In this document: piece by piece, positions 22,840 through 34,599 of the stretch | How the letters are laid out: every line of letters starts with the position of its first letter | How positions within the stretch are numbered: the stretch's first letter is position 1 | From: Galeopsis tetrahit | Lineage: Eukaryota > Streptophyta > Magnoliopsida > Lamiales > Lamiaceae | Assembly: GCA_963675135.1 (NCBI GenBank) | Contig: OY776133.1 | Coordinates: 34,621,494-34,685,493, forward strand | Length of the DNA: 64,000 nucleotides | Direction of reading: 5' to 3' | The notes under the pieces: generated by a model | Told to the model about the DNA's origin: nothing | Databases searched by the model: none | The model's input: the letters and a program-made list of their open reading frames with translations, nothing else | Position numbers and translations under genes: made by a program

Positions 22840-23032
22840 TATTGGACCTATATTAGTAAATACACTCTTATTCTTATTTATTGTATAGGCCCATCTTAGT
22901 TTCCTATGGGCTCTCTTATAAAGCCCATTAGGGTTAGGTTAGACCTAAATATCTCTTGTATAAATACCCATTGTAAATCATCTTTACAACTAATCAAGAA
23001 ATTATATTTCCCACATTTTTATATTCTCTACA
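22840..23032 (+). repeat. 3' LTR (193 bp)
   Basis: Same length and ends as the 5' LTR with two substitutions. Followed by the target duplication TCGAC at 23033-23037. Confidence 0.93.
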
Positions 23033-23339
23033 TCGACTACCGAAGAATAACGTCTTTTAAAAAGATCGAATTGTTGGTCCGAACTACAACATCAAAGAAG
23101 AAATTGTTGCTACGGGGTGATGGCGGCAGCGGCTAGTGCTTGTGGCTGCTAGTAGCGAACGATGTTGATAGTGATGGTGTTTGACATCGTCCTCTAAAGA
23201 AAGAGAAAGAGAGAGTTAGAGAGCAGGTGAATAGTTGAACTGGGGAGGGATAGGTATATGGTGGTGGTGGTGTGAGAAAAAAATCACTAGAGAACCTCTC
23301 CCTTTGTGCTTTTAAGTGTTATCTCTTCTTTTTGGGGTA

Positions 23340-24200
23340 GTTTTCATGTGGGGCGGTCTTCAAAATCTTCAGGGGACTCTTTGTGGCTGCGATTGCTACT
23401 AAGGTGGGTTGGGGCCTCCCTCTTGAGGTTGAGTTGGCAGCGGTACTTATGGCTAGACATGCGCAACGGTTAGAAACCGCCGGTTACGGTTTTCGAAAAT
23501 CGGTAACCGTAACCGAACCGCCGGTTACGGTTAAAAACCGCCGGTTTGCCGGTTTGCTTTTTTTTTTTTATTATTTTTTTTTAAATATTATCTCCGTTTT
23601 CGCTCGTTTTCACTCCGTTTTTGTTCATTTTTTATTCATTTTAACTCATTTTTTAGAAAATACATTACTAGAATTGAATAAAAATTATATAAATTAAATT
23701 TATACATTAAAAATAGAAGAATTGTGTATTAAAAATTTTTTTTTTTTTTTTTTTTTAAAACCGGCAAACCGGCGGTTAACCGCCAAAACCGGCCAAACCG
23801 GCGGTTTGCGGTTTGTCAAAATGTCAAACCGTAACCGAACCGCCATTTTACGGTTACGGTTCGGTTTTTAAACCGTAACCGGCGGTTTGCCAAACCGACG
23901 GTTTTGCCGGTTGGCCGGTTTCCCGGTTACGGTTTGAACATGTCTACTTATGGCCATCAAGGATGCACATGAGCAGGGTTGGAACTTCCTCTGGATAGAG
24001 TCAGATTCATTACTCATGGTTGACACTTTTATAAGCTACAAACCTTCCATTCATTGGCGTGTAAGGACTTTGGAACCAGATTCACCCTCTTACGCAGAAA
24101 ATGCACATTTTAAGAGAGGTCAATCAGGCTGCTGATGTTGTGGTCAAAATTGGGCATTTTTTTCTTAAGTTGTGCACCGGCTAACAATTGAAGCCCCACT
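23340..24200 (+). pseudogene. LINE RNase H fragment, split by a hAT element
   Basis: Left of the hAT element the frame reads GGVFKIFRG then VAAIATKVGWGLPLEVELAA; right of it the same frame resumes with AIKDAHEQGWNFLWIESDSLLMV. These are the strand, EXELAA helix and IESDS strand of a plant LINE/RVT_3 RNase H domain. Reading across with a single copy of the 8-bp target site restores continuity, which shows the hAT came later. The end degenerates near REVNQAADVVVKIGHF. No reverse transcriptase lies upstream, so this is a 5'-truncated LINE or a fragment. Confidence 0.72.
23454..23946. mobile_element. non-autonomous hAT element (493 bp)
   Basis: Terminal inverted repeats begin TAGACATG at both ends and an exact 8-bp target duplication CTTATGGC flanks it (23446-23453 and 23947-23954), the hAT standard. 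The subterminal regions are packed with ACCGCCGGTTACGG-type repeats in both orientations, likely transposase-binding arrays. The centre is AT-rich and non-coding. Confidence 0.93.
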
Positions 24201-24429
24201 TTTTCTTTTAATTTGCGAAGGGTTTGAACTTATATACACCCGGGTGAATGTACACTCTAGTCCATTTTTTTTTTTCTCTTTTTCTTTGGGCATTTTTTTT
24301 CGCTATAGTTTTTTATTGCATGTAACTTTTTTTTTAGTTTCCTATTTTTTCGCATGTTTTATAGTTTTATCCTCTTTGTTTTTTTCATTTCTTTTTTGTT
24401 GTTTCTTTTTTTTCTTCCGCTGTTTTCTA

Positions 24430-24930
24430 ACTTTTTTTTATTAATTAAAAAAATGAATATTAAAAAATGTAAATAAATATAATTAAAAAGTGCAACATAA
24501 TATTAATAAAAAAAGGTAAGTTAATGTAACTGAAAAGTAAAACACAATTTTATTAAAAAAATGTAAGTCAATATTACTGAAAAGTACAACACAATATTAT
24601 AAAAAAGTGCAAGTCAGTATAACTGAAAAGTGCAACACAGTATTACTAAAAAGTGTAAGTCCATATAACTGAAAACTGCAACACAATATTTACTAAAAAG
24701 TGTAAGTCACTATAAATAAAAATATTATTGTAAAGTGTAGGACACTACAATAGAAAAACGCAACATCATTTACCAAAAAGTGTAAGTCACACAATTGAAA
24801 AGTGTATCACAATATTACTAAAACGTGTAAGTCACTATAAATAAAAATATTATCGTAAAAGGTAGGACACTACAATAGAAAAGTGTGCGCAACACCGTTT
24901 ATCAAAAAGTGTAAATCACATAACATTTTG
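24430..24930. repeat. degenerate repeats with AAAAGTGCAACACAATATTA core
   Basis: About ten imperfect copies of AAAGTGTAAGTCACTATAA and AAAAGTGCAACACAATATTA alternate. The reverse complement of the same family is found at 46.8-47.35 kb. No ORF. The flanks at 24240-24430 are T-rich low-complexity sequence. Confidence 0.75.
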
Positions 24931-26610
24931 AGAACAGGAATCGAATACGAGATGTTGTAATAAAATAATGAAGATACTAGCATTAGGCTATAACTGAATT
25001 ATGGTAAACACCCGCACATTCTTCTATATACAATTAAAAGTGTCTCGAGTCCACAGCAGTCTCACCCTTTACGAAGATATTTTTTCACATTAGATTCAAA
25101 TAACATATTTTTTCAACCTGTAAAATTTCTCAATATCCTCACGAGCTAGTTCTTCGATCCAAACCAGAAAACTTGCTTCCATCCAAGCTTGAGGGTGAGA
25201 GAACAAATCATGTTTTAGCATTATATGTTTGTATACAAACTAAATCTGAAATTATGGAATCATTAATTACTTATCATTTCCTTTTTCTTCTCTTCCCTTT
25301 TCCCTTTTTCATTTTTTTTTTTCCTAAAAAAAAAAATTTGAATTGTGCTTTAAATTGAAATGGCACGAAATGAGGGTAGGGGCGGGTCCCACAGTCGGAA
25401 TTTTGACCGTCCGTATTTGCCATATTCAGCATTCATACAAACAAATTCGGTGTGGGCCGTGCACTAAAGGTCCAATGGGCGGGACCCAATAGTATTTATT
25501 TTCTGTAAATGGGCCCACGCTTTGGACTTTCTCAACATGGGCCCATGGTGTGGAGCCCACTTCGATTGGATTAAATATTTTTTTTTTCTTTTTTTTTAAA
25601 AGAAGAGAAAATTATTCTCTCAAAATTTTGATAGAAAGAATTACCCAACGTCCCAACCAAACAGAACTTTCAAACCACTAAAGAGTTGGCATAAGTTACA
25701 ATTTTAATTTAATATTTAATTGGGCAATAAAAATATATTAAATTACTTAAAATTCGATTATATGGGGTCGACTTAATTGTATTTAAAAATTTGTCTAAAA
25801 TCTCAGTTTATTCTTCTCGTACTATGCTCTCGAAAGTATTAGAAAGGACAAGGTCTAGTGTGTGGCTAAAATCAAGAAACAAACGAAAAATGATTGTGGA
25901 AAGAAAGATTCATTAAAATTCTTTTTAAAAAATACATGGAAGTAAGTTGATCTTAGTATTCATGTTGATTTGAAATTTAGAAGTGTTCTTCTTTAGTTGT
26001 TTGGTTCGAACTTGTAGAGTACAAATAATTTTTAAGAGCCCTCTGTATCTAGACTTAAAACTCTGATTTTAAACCGTGTATCCGTAAGTGGACATTGAAA
26101 CAATTTTCTCCTCTCACGAGTGTTCACCTCTGAACATTGTGGTTGTGGATGACTTTCTTTATATTCATCTGTATAAATACAAAAATAGAGAGAGGAAAAT
26201 GAAATTTAATTGTCTAACCGGCGATTGTGGCGAAAAACACGGTTGCCAAAAAGATAAATGTTTCTTGTCAACTTTCATTTCATCAAAACATATCCATCTT
26301 TGATTTTATCAAAAATAAATTAATCATAAAAAAATATTGTAATTACGCCGAATGAATAAATTAATTAATTAATTATCTCAACATTTTGTGCAGTGATGGA
26401 GACATTGTTGACTTGACTATAGTATACCCAGTCCTCTTGGGAATTTTTTTTTTCTTGACTATGAACAATGCAAATTGAAATTTTGATTATTACCCTTTTA
26501 TATTTCATAAAATTTCCCCAATTTTAATTGTAAACGAACACTATTAATTAGGAATGTGAGGAGTATATATTTATCCAATATATACTAATAGGAATTTTTT
26601 TTTATTTTTG
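24931..26610. other. AT-rich intergenic sequence, no gene seen
   Basis: No supported gene. At 25450-25565 four GGGCC/GGGCGG-type boxes including two TGGGCCCA motifs occur in about 110 bp, like 'site II' elements of plant housekeeping promoters, but no transcript unit follows in either direction. Other parts are simple A/T runs. Confidence 0.4.
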
Positions 26611-26724
26611 TTTTTTTTTTATTACAAGTTAAATACCCATCCCTTTTCCCCTCCCCATGACTCGAACCCAGGACCTAAGGCCTAGGTAGCGGTGCTCTAA
26701 CCACTTGAGCTATCTCACTTTGTC
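26611..26724 (-). mobile_element. tRNA-derived short SINE, copy B
   Basis: On the minus strand: GACAAAGTGAGATAGCTCAA (A box), GGTTCGAGTCA (B box), GGGGAGGGGAAAAGGGATGG, TATTTAAC and an A-rich tail. It is the most complete copy with 48503-48609. The T-rich sequence TTTATTTTTGTT occurs on both sides and may be the target duplication. About 87 bp without tail, which is short for a SINE. Confidence 0.75.
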
Positions 26725-26729
26725 TTTAT

Positions 26730-29055
26730 TTTATTTTTGTTGATGTGTCGAATCTCCTTAATTTTGTATAATATATCATATTTCTATAAAAAACTATTTA
26801 AATGTCATTATGTATGGTATTAGCTATGTGTCATCATAATGTTGAATTGATTTTAAATAATTATAATAATATGTTAAATATATATTTTTATATTTACTAT
26901 ATTTAACATTAATAATTTTAAAGAAAAATTGTGTATTTAAGAAATAGACAATTATTAATTCATAAATTAGTAAATATGCAATTAAATTTAATTCAGATTA
27001 TTAACTATGAAGACTATATATTATAAATTTCCCTATATAATAATTTTATTTTTACTGACCTTCCGCAAAATAAGCGGGTGTTCATCACTCGTATGGGTGT
27101 TCATCACTCGTATAGCTAATTAAGAATTTCAAGTGTCAGCAAATCTTTTTTGCATGCCACATGTCCTAACTTTCATATAAGAGTGACAATTTTAAACAAG
27201 ACACATGTTAGCATGACACGTATTCGACACAAAAATTATGGATTAGTGTTGAACACATCGAATTAACACCTCCAACATAAAAAATAAAAAAAAAAAAAAA
27301 AGTTCAATTACTCCAATATATTATTAAGTTCAATTATTTAATTCACATCATTGTCGTTATAACGTCCAAGGCTCTAAGCTCTTAGCTATCACCTGCAATA
27401 TTTGGTATACATACAGTATATAAATAATATTTCTAAAGTTTATTTATTTGTCATGGAGTAAACATACCCATCAATTTATACCTGAACTGGAAAAGGGAGT
27501 TTTTATTTTTCTTTTTTCTTGAAGGGAAACAGAAAAAAGGAGTTGAGGACAAAAAAAAAATGATGATTATGCATGAATTAAAACACACAGTTGTCCCTTT
27601 CACTTTGAATATTATGCGATAAAGTTAATTGGAAGAAGAAAAAAATCACAGCCTCTTATATCTTAATAATGTTGAGCAAATTCTGCCCAATTAGTCGTTT
27701 TCATCGGGGTCTTTTCATTTCAATGAAATAGAAAGAAAAAAAAAAAAAAATTTAATGGAAATGTTGGTTATTTGATCTAATTTTCTTTCTTTGATACGGT
27801 TGATGTTACCAAGTTCAGTTCACAGCTGAGAGACGGATCTCGAACGCGATGACTTTTAGACTAAATGACCTGCACAAGTCGTATGATGCTCAAGTCATGA
27901 ATTGTTATGAGAGAGATGAATACCTAAACTAGGGAGCAAGAAATAAAAATGTATTTAGTAAATGTGGATTAACGGGAGGGTTCTTATACTTTTTTTTTTT
28001 TTTTTTTTTTTTAAAGGGTATCAATGACTTTTCTCCTCTAGAGTTTGTAGCTAAATATGTCATGTTAGTGTATGATATTGATACGTTTGAATTATCTTTC
28101 ATGTCGTTCACATATTTTGTAGGTGATATTCCTGACACTTTATAATTGTGTTATTTGTGTGGTCCCTTTCAGTTAATCAGAAGATATGAATATGATGCTC
28201 TCGAATCAATATGCCATAGATCTATCATCTAAGTAATTAATCTAAAATTGGGAGAGTTTCTTAATGTGTTTAGCGTTTTTATATAATTATATCTATGAAG
28301 TGAGGTAAACTTGTAAGGTAAGGTAACCTTCTCTGATGTATCATTATATGATTATATCATATCAAAGAAAAATCTGCAAAGAAGGAAAATTGCTATAATG
28401 GGTACGACTCTGGGTTTACAAATCCGTTTCACAATTATTGACAGAGCCAAAAAATTTGCTCAGGGAATTATTAATAAAAAAATTCGAAACATATAGCAAT
28501 TTATTACTAGTAATTAACTAAATTGACTTTCCGTATATTTTTATAAGAGACTAATCGTTCTGACTCTAGTTTTTAAATTATCTAAATATGAACGTCTTTT
28601 ATTTTTGTCTTTAATTCATCATAATTCTAATTTCTTCATTACGAATATTTAAATTACACTCGTTAAAAGATTACTAAATAATTATTAATTTAAAGAAAGA
28701 TTTGAATTGTCCTTTTTTACTATTAAATCTTAAAGAAAGAAAGATTCGAATTATCCTTTTTTTATTATTAAATCTTATAATATGATTTTTAAAAAATCCA
28801 GGGGGTGGGGGACTGGGGTGTCCCCTGGGCACCTTTCATTACACACGACCCGTCTCATATATCTTCCATCTCACAAGAAACAGCCTATATATTATTGTTA
28901 ATTCATTACCAAGATATGACAGTAATTCTAAAATTCATTATATTGAATTGAAATCCAACCAAAATCGTAAAATTCAAATACAATCTAATAAGAGAATAAG
29001 CTAACACAGCTCACCATGCGCACAAATAAAAATGGAAATAAAATGCTTTTGACCA
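26730..29055. other. AT-rich intergenic sequence, no gene seen
   Basis: No coding region or structured RNA recognised. A 19-bp direct repeat (GGGTGTTCATCACTCGTAT) is present at about 27076-27113. A G/C-rich island with GGGGGTGGGGGACTGGGG lies at 28800-28835. The right end should hold the BIO2 3' untranslated region. Confidence 0.4.
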
Positions 29056-29060
29056 CATTT

Positions 29061-32000
29061 TTAAGCAGAACTTGCAGCTGCCACTTCAACATTTTCTGGT
29101 TCAAAATCTTTGGCTGAACTCTGCGAGAAATCGGGAGCTTTTGGGATGAGGCCAAGCAGCTTAAACATCATCTGATCAGCATCGTAATCGTTGTTTGGAG
29201 TAGTCAACAGCTTGTCTCCTGTGAAGATGGAATTTGCACCAGCCAGAAAGCAAAGTGTTTGCTCAGGCATGGAGAAACGAACTCTCCCAGCTGAAAGCCT
29301 AACCATTGCCTTCGGCATTACAATACGTGCTGTTGCTATCATCCTTATCATCTCCCATATTTCAACTGGCTGAAATAACAATAGCAAAGTGAGATGAAAA
29401 CCTGTGTTTTTCTGTGTCTTGTTTTCACAATTCTTAAGTTGAAGGCATTGTGGAATTCATATCACAAAACTGGAGAACATTAATTCGAAATATATTCTTA
29501 AGCCTAACCATTGTGGACTTTTAGAAATTAAATTGTCATGTAACTTTAATTTTTCGACATTTTGGTCCAGTAACCAGTTGTAGGAGGTAAAACATCCAGT
29601 TGACGTAGATGTGGTGGCAGAGTCTAATTTGTCGGCGTGCCAGAGCTGATTGGTCAACCAGATGTTTCATCCCTAAGAGCCAGTTACTAGACCAAAATGT
29701 TGAAAAATTGAAAGTTATAGGACCATTTTCAATTCATGAAAGTCGATAGAACTATTGAAATAGAATTTATTTACAGGACTAAAGAAACTATTTTCTCCAT
29801 TTTTAAATATGTTTTCCCAATTTGTTGAAGAATTTTGAGCTAAAATCCATCTTCAAATGAGAGCCTATAAATAAAAAAGACAAGCAACTTAGCCAAATAT
29901 ACATCAATTATAATTGACAGACCAGTTTCTTGGTACTCATTTTATTTCTTGTTGAAGGGGAGTAAAGATTTCAACTTATTTCTATAATGTTTCCACTTTC
30001 CTTCTATCTTTTCCTCAATTATAGTTCAAAGCTGTTAAGAATTTACCTTTTGATCTTCGAGTGGTGTGCCTTTTACTGCAATAAGTGCATTAATTGGAAC
30101 ACTTTCAGGGTGTGAAGGAAGAGTTGCCAATGTATGTAATAAACCAACTCTGTCCTCCTCTGCTTCTCCCAGCCCAATTATTCCTCCTGAAACACAAACT
30201 TGGAGGTTAATTGCAGCTATAACGCGCTAGGCTAGTATTTGGACAGTAAGAACGTGTGCAAATTACCAGAACAGACATTGATGCCTGCATCACGAACATA
30301 TTCAAGAGTTTGCAGACGTTCGTCATAGCTTCTGGTAGTTATAATGTTGGGGTAGTATTCTCTTGAGGTGTCAAGATTATGGTTGTAAGCTGTAAGTCCT
30401 GCCTTCTTCAGTTCTAAAGCTTGCTGCTTCTCCAGCATCCCCAAAGTGCAGCAAACCTCCATCCCCATTTCCCTTTTCATGGAAAATACGTAAGAATATT
30501 AGACAATCAATGCAACTGGAGGATAAAAAAACCTCTGAGCAATTTGCAGAGTGAATTAAGGAAGAACAGTTTTTATCTTCTCATCACCAAAACATCCAAG
30601 TTTTCTAGTAAGCTTCTTTACAGGATATATTTTTCATATTGGAACTTGGAAGAGCCTCCCTAGGCAATTTTAACTCATCAGAGGTATCTATAATGCTTCC
30701 AACAGTTAAATGATGTTGGGCTAGCACTAGCAGTAATCGTTCAACCTTAATGCTACATAAACACCAAAATAAAAAAGAAGCCAATAAAACATTTTGACCC
30801 AGGATAATATCATGCATGTACACCGCAATTTTACAACAAGCATATAAACTTGACTCCATGGGTATGTTAGGGAATTTATTTGAAAAAAGTGAAAAGAATA
30901 ACAAGGTTTGAAACAGTGCAATGTGATTTCTCACTAGAAAATTGTTCACAATACTGAAAATTTGTACGTTGGTTCATTACCTTATCTCTGTGACATATTC
31001 AAGGATATTGCTGAAATTTGTTTTCCTTCCTATGGTGTCTCTCCATGCTGCACCCATACAAAAACGAGTGCTGCCAGCCTCTTTGGCCTGATGATGTATA
31101 AACACATTCAAATCATTAAACAAGAGATGTTGTGCTTTATAAGTTTGAGGTATAACCTCGACGAAGTAACTCAAGTAGGATAATCATAGACATTAGCCAT
31201 ACAACAAGACTATTAGGCCTACTCCAATCTCTAGCAAAATCAGATAAGAAACAAAATGCTTGAATTCTGACACCCACCATATGGCTTCCTTCTCCTCTAT
31301 AAAAGCTAATAGTTCTATACTCCAATTGCTTATGATGTCAGGTATATATATTTGTCTTAAACACATAATTGAAACTCAAGTTTAACCCCAAAGCAGGTCC
31401 TTCCATTGCCAATCATAAAATTGAAAGCAAAGAACAAAAGAAGAGATAAATTTATATGTTCCATAACATGTTAAGGATTCTACCTTTTTTGCTGCCTCTA
31501 TGACTACATCTTTATTCATAAGTTTCTGTGTTTTGAGGCCAGTGTTGTGCCGGGACGACTGAGGGCAATACGAACAATCTTCACTGCATCCACCAGTCTT
31601 AATAGATAGAAGTGTACATTGCTGCACTTCCCTGAAATTATGAGCATGCCTATGAACTTGAGCCTGCACAGATACAACACCTCAACACAATTAAAATCAA
31701 AACAAAAGAATCAAATTCAAGAAAGAAAACAATTAATTACCCAACACACTGAAACAAAGTATAAGTTTCCTAAAACAGGAACTCCTTTGAGCTATTCAAA
31801 TGTGAATATGCAACTGGTAGATACTCCTATATACTCCATTTAACACTTAATAATTTGGCAATTTCAATCATAACCCTAAACGCAAATGCAGAATACCCAA
31901 CGGATAAATATAATTGAAAAGGGCAATGTTCTGTAACATAAGCAAAAAAAACATACAGCATGAAAGAGCAGATCAAGAATAGGGGAATCGTAGATGGACT

Positions 32001-32145
32001 TAATCTCCTCTTTCCTCCAATCATTCCTCGCCCCGTCTCTTACGGACCTCTCCGCCTCCAACGCCGCCGCAGACGACGAGAAATTAGCGGAGGCTGCGCG
32101 AAACTGGACCAATGGCCGTCGAATCGATCTCATTATCCACATCAT
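29061..32145 (-). CDS. BIO2: biotin synthase (six exons, 376 aa)
   Basis: Radical-SAM enzyme that inserts sulfur into dethiobiotin, the last step of biotin synthesis, in plant mitochondria. Exons on the minus strand: 32145-31957, 31663-31484, 31087-30981, 30472-30267, 30186-30047 and 29369-29061. All have GT/AG borders and the phases (0,0,2,1,0) join without a stop. The N-terminal ~35 residues (MMWIMRSIRRPLVQFRAASA) are Arg/Ser-rich without acids, as in a mitochondrial presequence. Exon 2 carries the SAM [4Fe-4S] motif GGCSEDCSYCPQSS. STRFCMGAAWRDTIGRK, MEVCCTLGML, TAYNHNLDTS, INVCSGGIIGLGE and MPKAMVRLSAGR follow, including the conserved Cys and Arg ligands of the [2Fe-2S] cluster. Length equals the usual ~378 aa. 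Appears intact and single. An alternative start is the Met at codon 2 or 5. Confidence 0.97.
29513..29748. mobile_element. inverted-repeat MITE in the last BIO2 intron
   Basis: Two arms of roughly 85 bp (29513-29596 and 29660-29748) are inverted copies, with shared blocks TAACTTT, AATTTTTC, ACATTTTGGTCCAGTAAC and AAACATC and a loop of about 60 bp. Sequence outside the arms shows weaker inverted similarity (GGAGAA at 29472 and TTCTCC at about 29802), so the true element may be about 330 bp. No convincing target duplication found. Confidence 0.6.
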
Positions 32146-32345
32146 TAGGCTCTGTATCCACTCCCAAACACTAACTTGCAATTAAACGCAGAAGGAATAA
32201 TGGGAGCGAGTAAGATTAATAAGAAAATGGGAGGTGGGTTTTTGTGGGTTTTCCTCCTCGGAAAATCCGCTGTTGGGAGTTTGGTAGTGAATGAATAGTG
32301 ATACAGTTGGAGGCTCTTTCTTTTTATTCTGTCCTGTCTGCACAA
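32146..32345 (-). promoter_or_regulatory. BIO2 5' untranslated/promoter region
   Basis: The 200 bp upstream of the BIO2 start are less AT-rich than the sequence beyond and contain CT-rich stretches. No clear TATA box was identified, so the transcription start cannot be placed. Confidence 0.35.
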
Positions 32346-32760
32346 AACAAGACACTTTTTTTTTTCAATTTATTTGAAATATTTCAAATTTTATTAAATG
32401 TAAATATATAAAATTAGATCTTTCTCAAGCATTTTATAACTAGATGAAAAACATCTATATTTGAACTAAATAAACAGATATATGCAGTTATGCACTATCC
32501 CTTTTTTTTTTTTTTTACGACAAATCAATTTTTTTTTTTTTTATAATAGTATATTATTACAGTTATTTGACATAGATTAGTGTCTCTGTGCCCTTAAATA
32601 ATAGTATTTTTTTGCCTTTAAATCATCCATCTGGAAATTATAAAGCTTAGCAAAATTAATGTATTCCTTCTTAGACCGAAAACTTAAATTCGAATTAATT
32701 TTAAAAAAATTAATACTAATAAATCTATTCCGTGATTTCTTTCACATGTAAAATAAGAAA
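32346..32760. other. AT-rich intergenic, no gene seen
   Basis: Poly-T and poly-A runs only; no feature recognised. Confidence 0.4.
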
Positions 32761-32767
32761 AATGAAT

Positions 32768-32998
32768 TTAGTGTGGGGATTTTGAGGGGTAATTTTGAAA
32801 ACATTTATGTATAAAGTAAAGAAATGAGTTGACTTTTGGACATGTGTGGAGAAAAAGTAATGACATTTGTGTAAAATTGAGAATATTGTGAGGGTGAAGT
32901 TTATAAAAGGGTTTTACTACATTTTAAGGTTGTGAAAGTTATTGTAGAACGTCCCGAAAAGGAAAGTGTGAAAGTAATTGCGGGACGGAGAGAGTATA
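32768..32998. mobile_element. Stowaway-like MITE copy
   Basis: Its sequence (TGTATAAAGTAAAGAAATGAG, GAGGGTGAAGTTTATAAAA, GGAAAGTGTGAAAG, ending GCGGGACGGAGAGAGTA) matches the interrupted element at 35624-37400 in the same order. The right end resembles the GGGACGGAGGGAGTA end of plant Tc1/mariner MITEs. The left end is not clear. Confidence 0.55.
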
Positions 32999-33233
32999 AT
33001 ATATACTTCTCCTATTATATACTGTATGTTGTTTTATCATTTCATTTATTTGTAAATTATACGACGTTTTGCACTTTTTTTGTATTTTTTTTAAATTTAC
33101 CCTTAAAATTAATAAATACTTAGATAATGTGTTATTTTGATGAAAAATACAAGAATTAACTAGGGTAAAAGGATAAATTAATTACGGAGTTTTTTATAAT
33201 ATATGTGCATAGATCTAAAATGATAGTATAAAT

Positions 33234-33730
33234 CAGTGTTTTCATAATCGAACCGGTGACCAAATTGGACTGGTCACCGGTTCACGGTTCAACCGGTTGG
33301 ACCGACGGTCCAATGGTTAAAATGATTTTTATATTTTTTTATAAAATAAATCTATGTTGCATTAAAAATATACATGCACTTCTAAGATTCATATTAAAAT
33401 AAACATAATATAGTCATAAATTAACAGCACAAAAGTTAAAAGGCTCGAAACAGCTCAAATCAAAGTATAAAATTGTAGAAGAACAAAAAATAATTAAAAA
33501 AAGAAAAAAGAAAAGGAAAACCGATTCTGACCGGTTTTGTCCGGTTCTGGCCGATTTTGTCCGGTTTAAACTGGTTCAACCATGAAAACGGTTTTTAGTG
33601 TTGTATCGGACCGATTTCGGGTCCGGTTCCCGGTTGAACCGACCGGTTCTGTCCGGTTCCCGATTGAACCGACCGGTTCTGTCCGGTTCCCGATTGAACC
33701 GGCCAGTTCTGTCCGGTTCTGAAAACAGTG
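33234..33730. mobile_element. non-autonomous hAT element (497 bp)
   Basis: Ends CAGTGTTTTCA / TGAAAACAGTG are inverted repeats, flanked by the exact 8-bp duplication GTATAAAT (33226-33233 and 33731-33738). Subterminal ACCGGTT/AACCGG motifs are dense. The right part has three to four copies of a 33-bp unit (GGTTCTGTCCGGTTCCCGAT, then TGAACCGACC), which create a repetitive reading frame that is not a gene. Confidence 0.92.
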
Positions 33731-34269
33731 GTATAAATGATACTCCCTCCTACCACTATTTAATGACTCAATTTGTCATTTTTTGTGTTTCTTATTTAAT
33801 GGCTCATAATTAACATAATAAAAATAACATTTTAACTATCTTCTCAAAATATCTCAATATTACAGTCATTAATTTATTCACACTAAAAAAACATCTTTAT
33901 TAACCGTCCCATGAGAATTTGCACACTTTACATATTTGGACGTTCCATGAGAATTTGCACACTCTAAAAAAAAAAAATTTATTATAACTTCTACCCTCTT
34001 AATATACACATATTTACCAATATGTTATTACTTTATTAATTCAATTTAACAATAATCCTAATCAATTAACAAACAATAAGCCTATTTAATAAATTAACTG
34101 AGCCCATTAACACTAAACCTAATCCACTTTCATTAACCTATTGCACGCCCATTACCCCTATAGGCATCAACCCCCACTCGAAACCCTAATCTAATAATCT
34201 CTCTCTCTCTCTCTCAACATTGTTCATATATCTCGAAAGTTCATCTCTCTCTTGAAATCAAACTCTAAA

Positions 34270-34530
34270 TCGAAGAACCCTAAATATTTTCTCTCAATTC
34301 TGAGTTTAGTTTGGTTTTTGTTCCCAACTCGTTGTTTTCGTCACTTGATTATGAGTTTAGTTCGGTTTTTGTGCTCGGTTCACTACCTCTGTCTCTCAAT
34401 TTTGAGCTTAGTTCGATTTTTGTGCTCGATTCACTATCTTTATCTCTCGATTCTGAGTTTAGTTCTGCTTATGTGCCTGACTTGCTGTCGCCGTCTCTCG
34501 ATTTTGAGGCTGGGTCGACTCTTGAGTCTA
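34270..34530. repeat. approximately 60-bp tandem repeats in the mariner element
   Basis: About four imperfect copies of a unit with CTCAATTTTGAGCTTAGTTC and GATTTTTGTGCTCGATTCAC. The two overlapping forward frames across it (repeating LSLVRFLCS) are by-products of the repeat. Confidence 0.7.
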
Positions 34531-34599
34531 AAGCCTTTTTGGGTGACGATTCACCTTTGTTTGAGCAAATTCTGTGCCAATGGTACCAGATTCGTTTGA

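Larger units (their letters stand above)
18298..23032 (+). mobile_element. Ty1/copia element, Ale/Retrofit-like, near intact
   Basis: Two 193-bp LTRs (18298-18490 and 22840-23032) differ at only two positions and are flanked by the 5-bp target duplication TCGAC (18293-18297 and 23033-23037). A primer-binding site directly follows the left LTR and a purine tract (GAGGGGGCG) directly precedes the right LTR. One long gag-pol frame fills the interior. Short LTRs and the gag start suggest the Ale/Retrofit lineage (inference). Both termini read TA...CA instead of TG...CA, so both LTRs share the change. Near-identical LTRs imply a recent insertion. Confidence 0.95.

Noticed and set aside
18300..23032. 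Active autonomous copia element
   Set aside because: The in-frame TAG at 22536 removes the end of RNase H, so this copy is not autonomous unless the stop is read through.
30605..30949. ORFs within BIO2 introns
   Set aside because: They fall entirely or mostly in introns between well-defined exons and have no domain.
33598..33813. Protein with SGSRLNRPVL repeats
   Set aside because: It is a translation of the 33-bp tandem repeat at the end of a hAT element.
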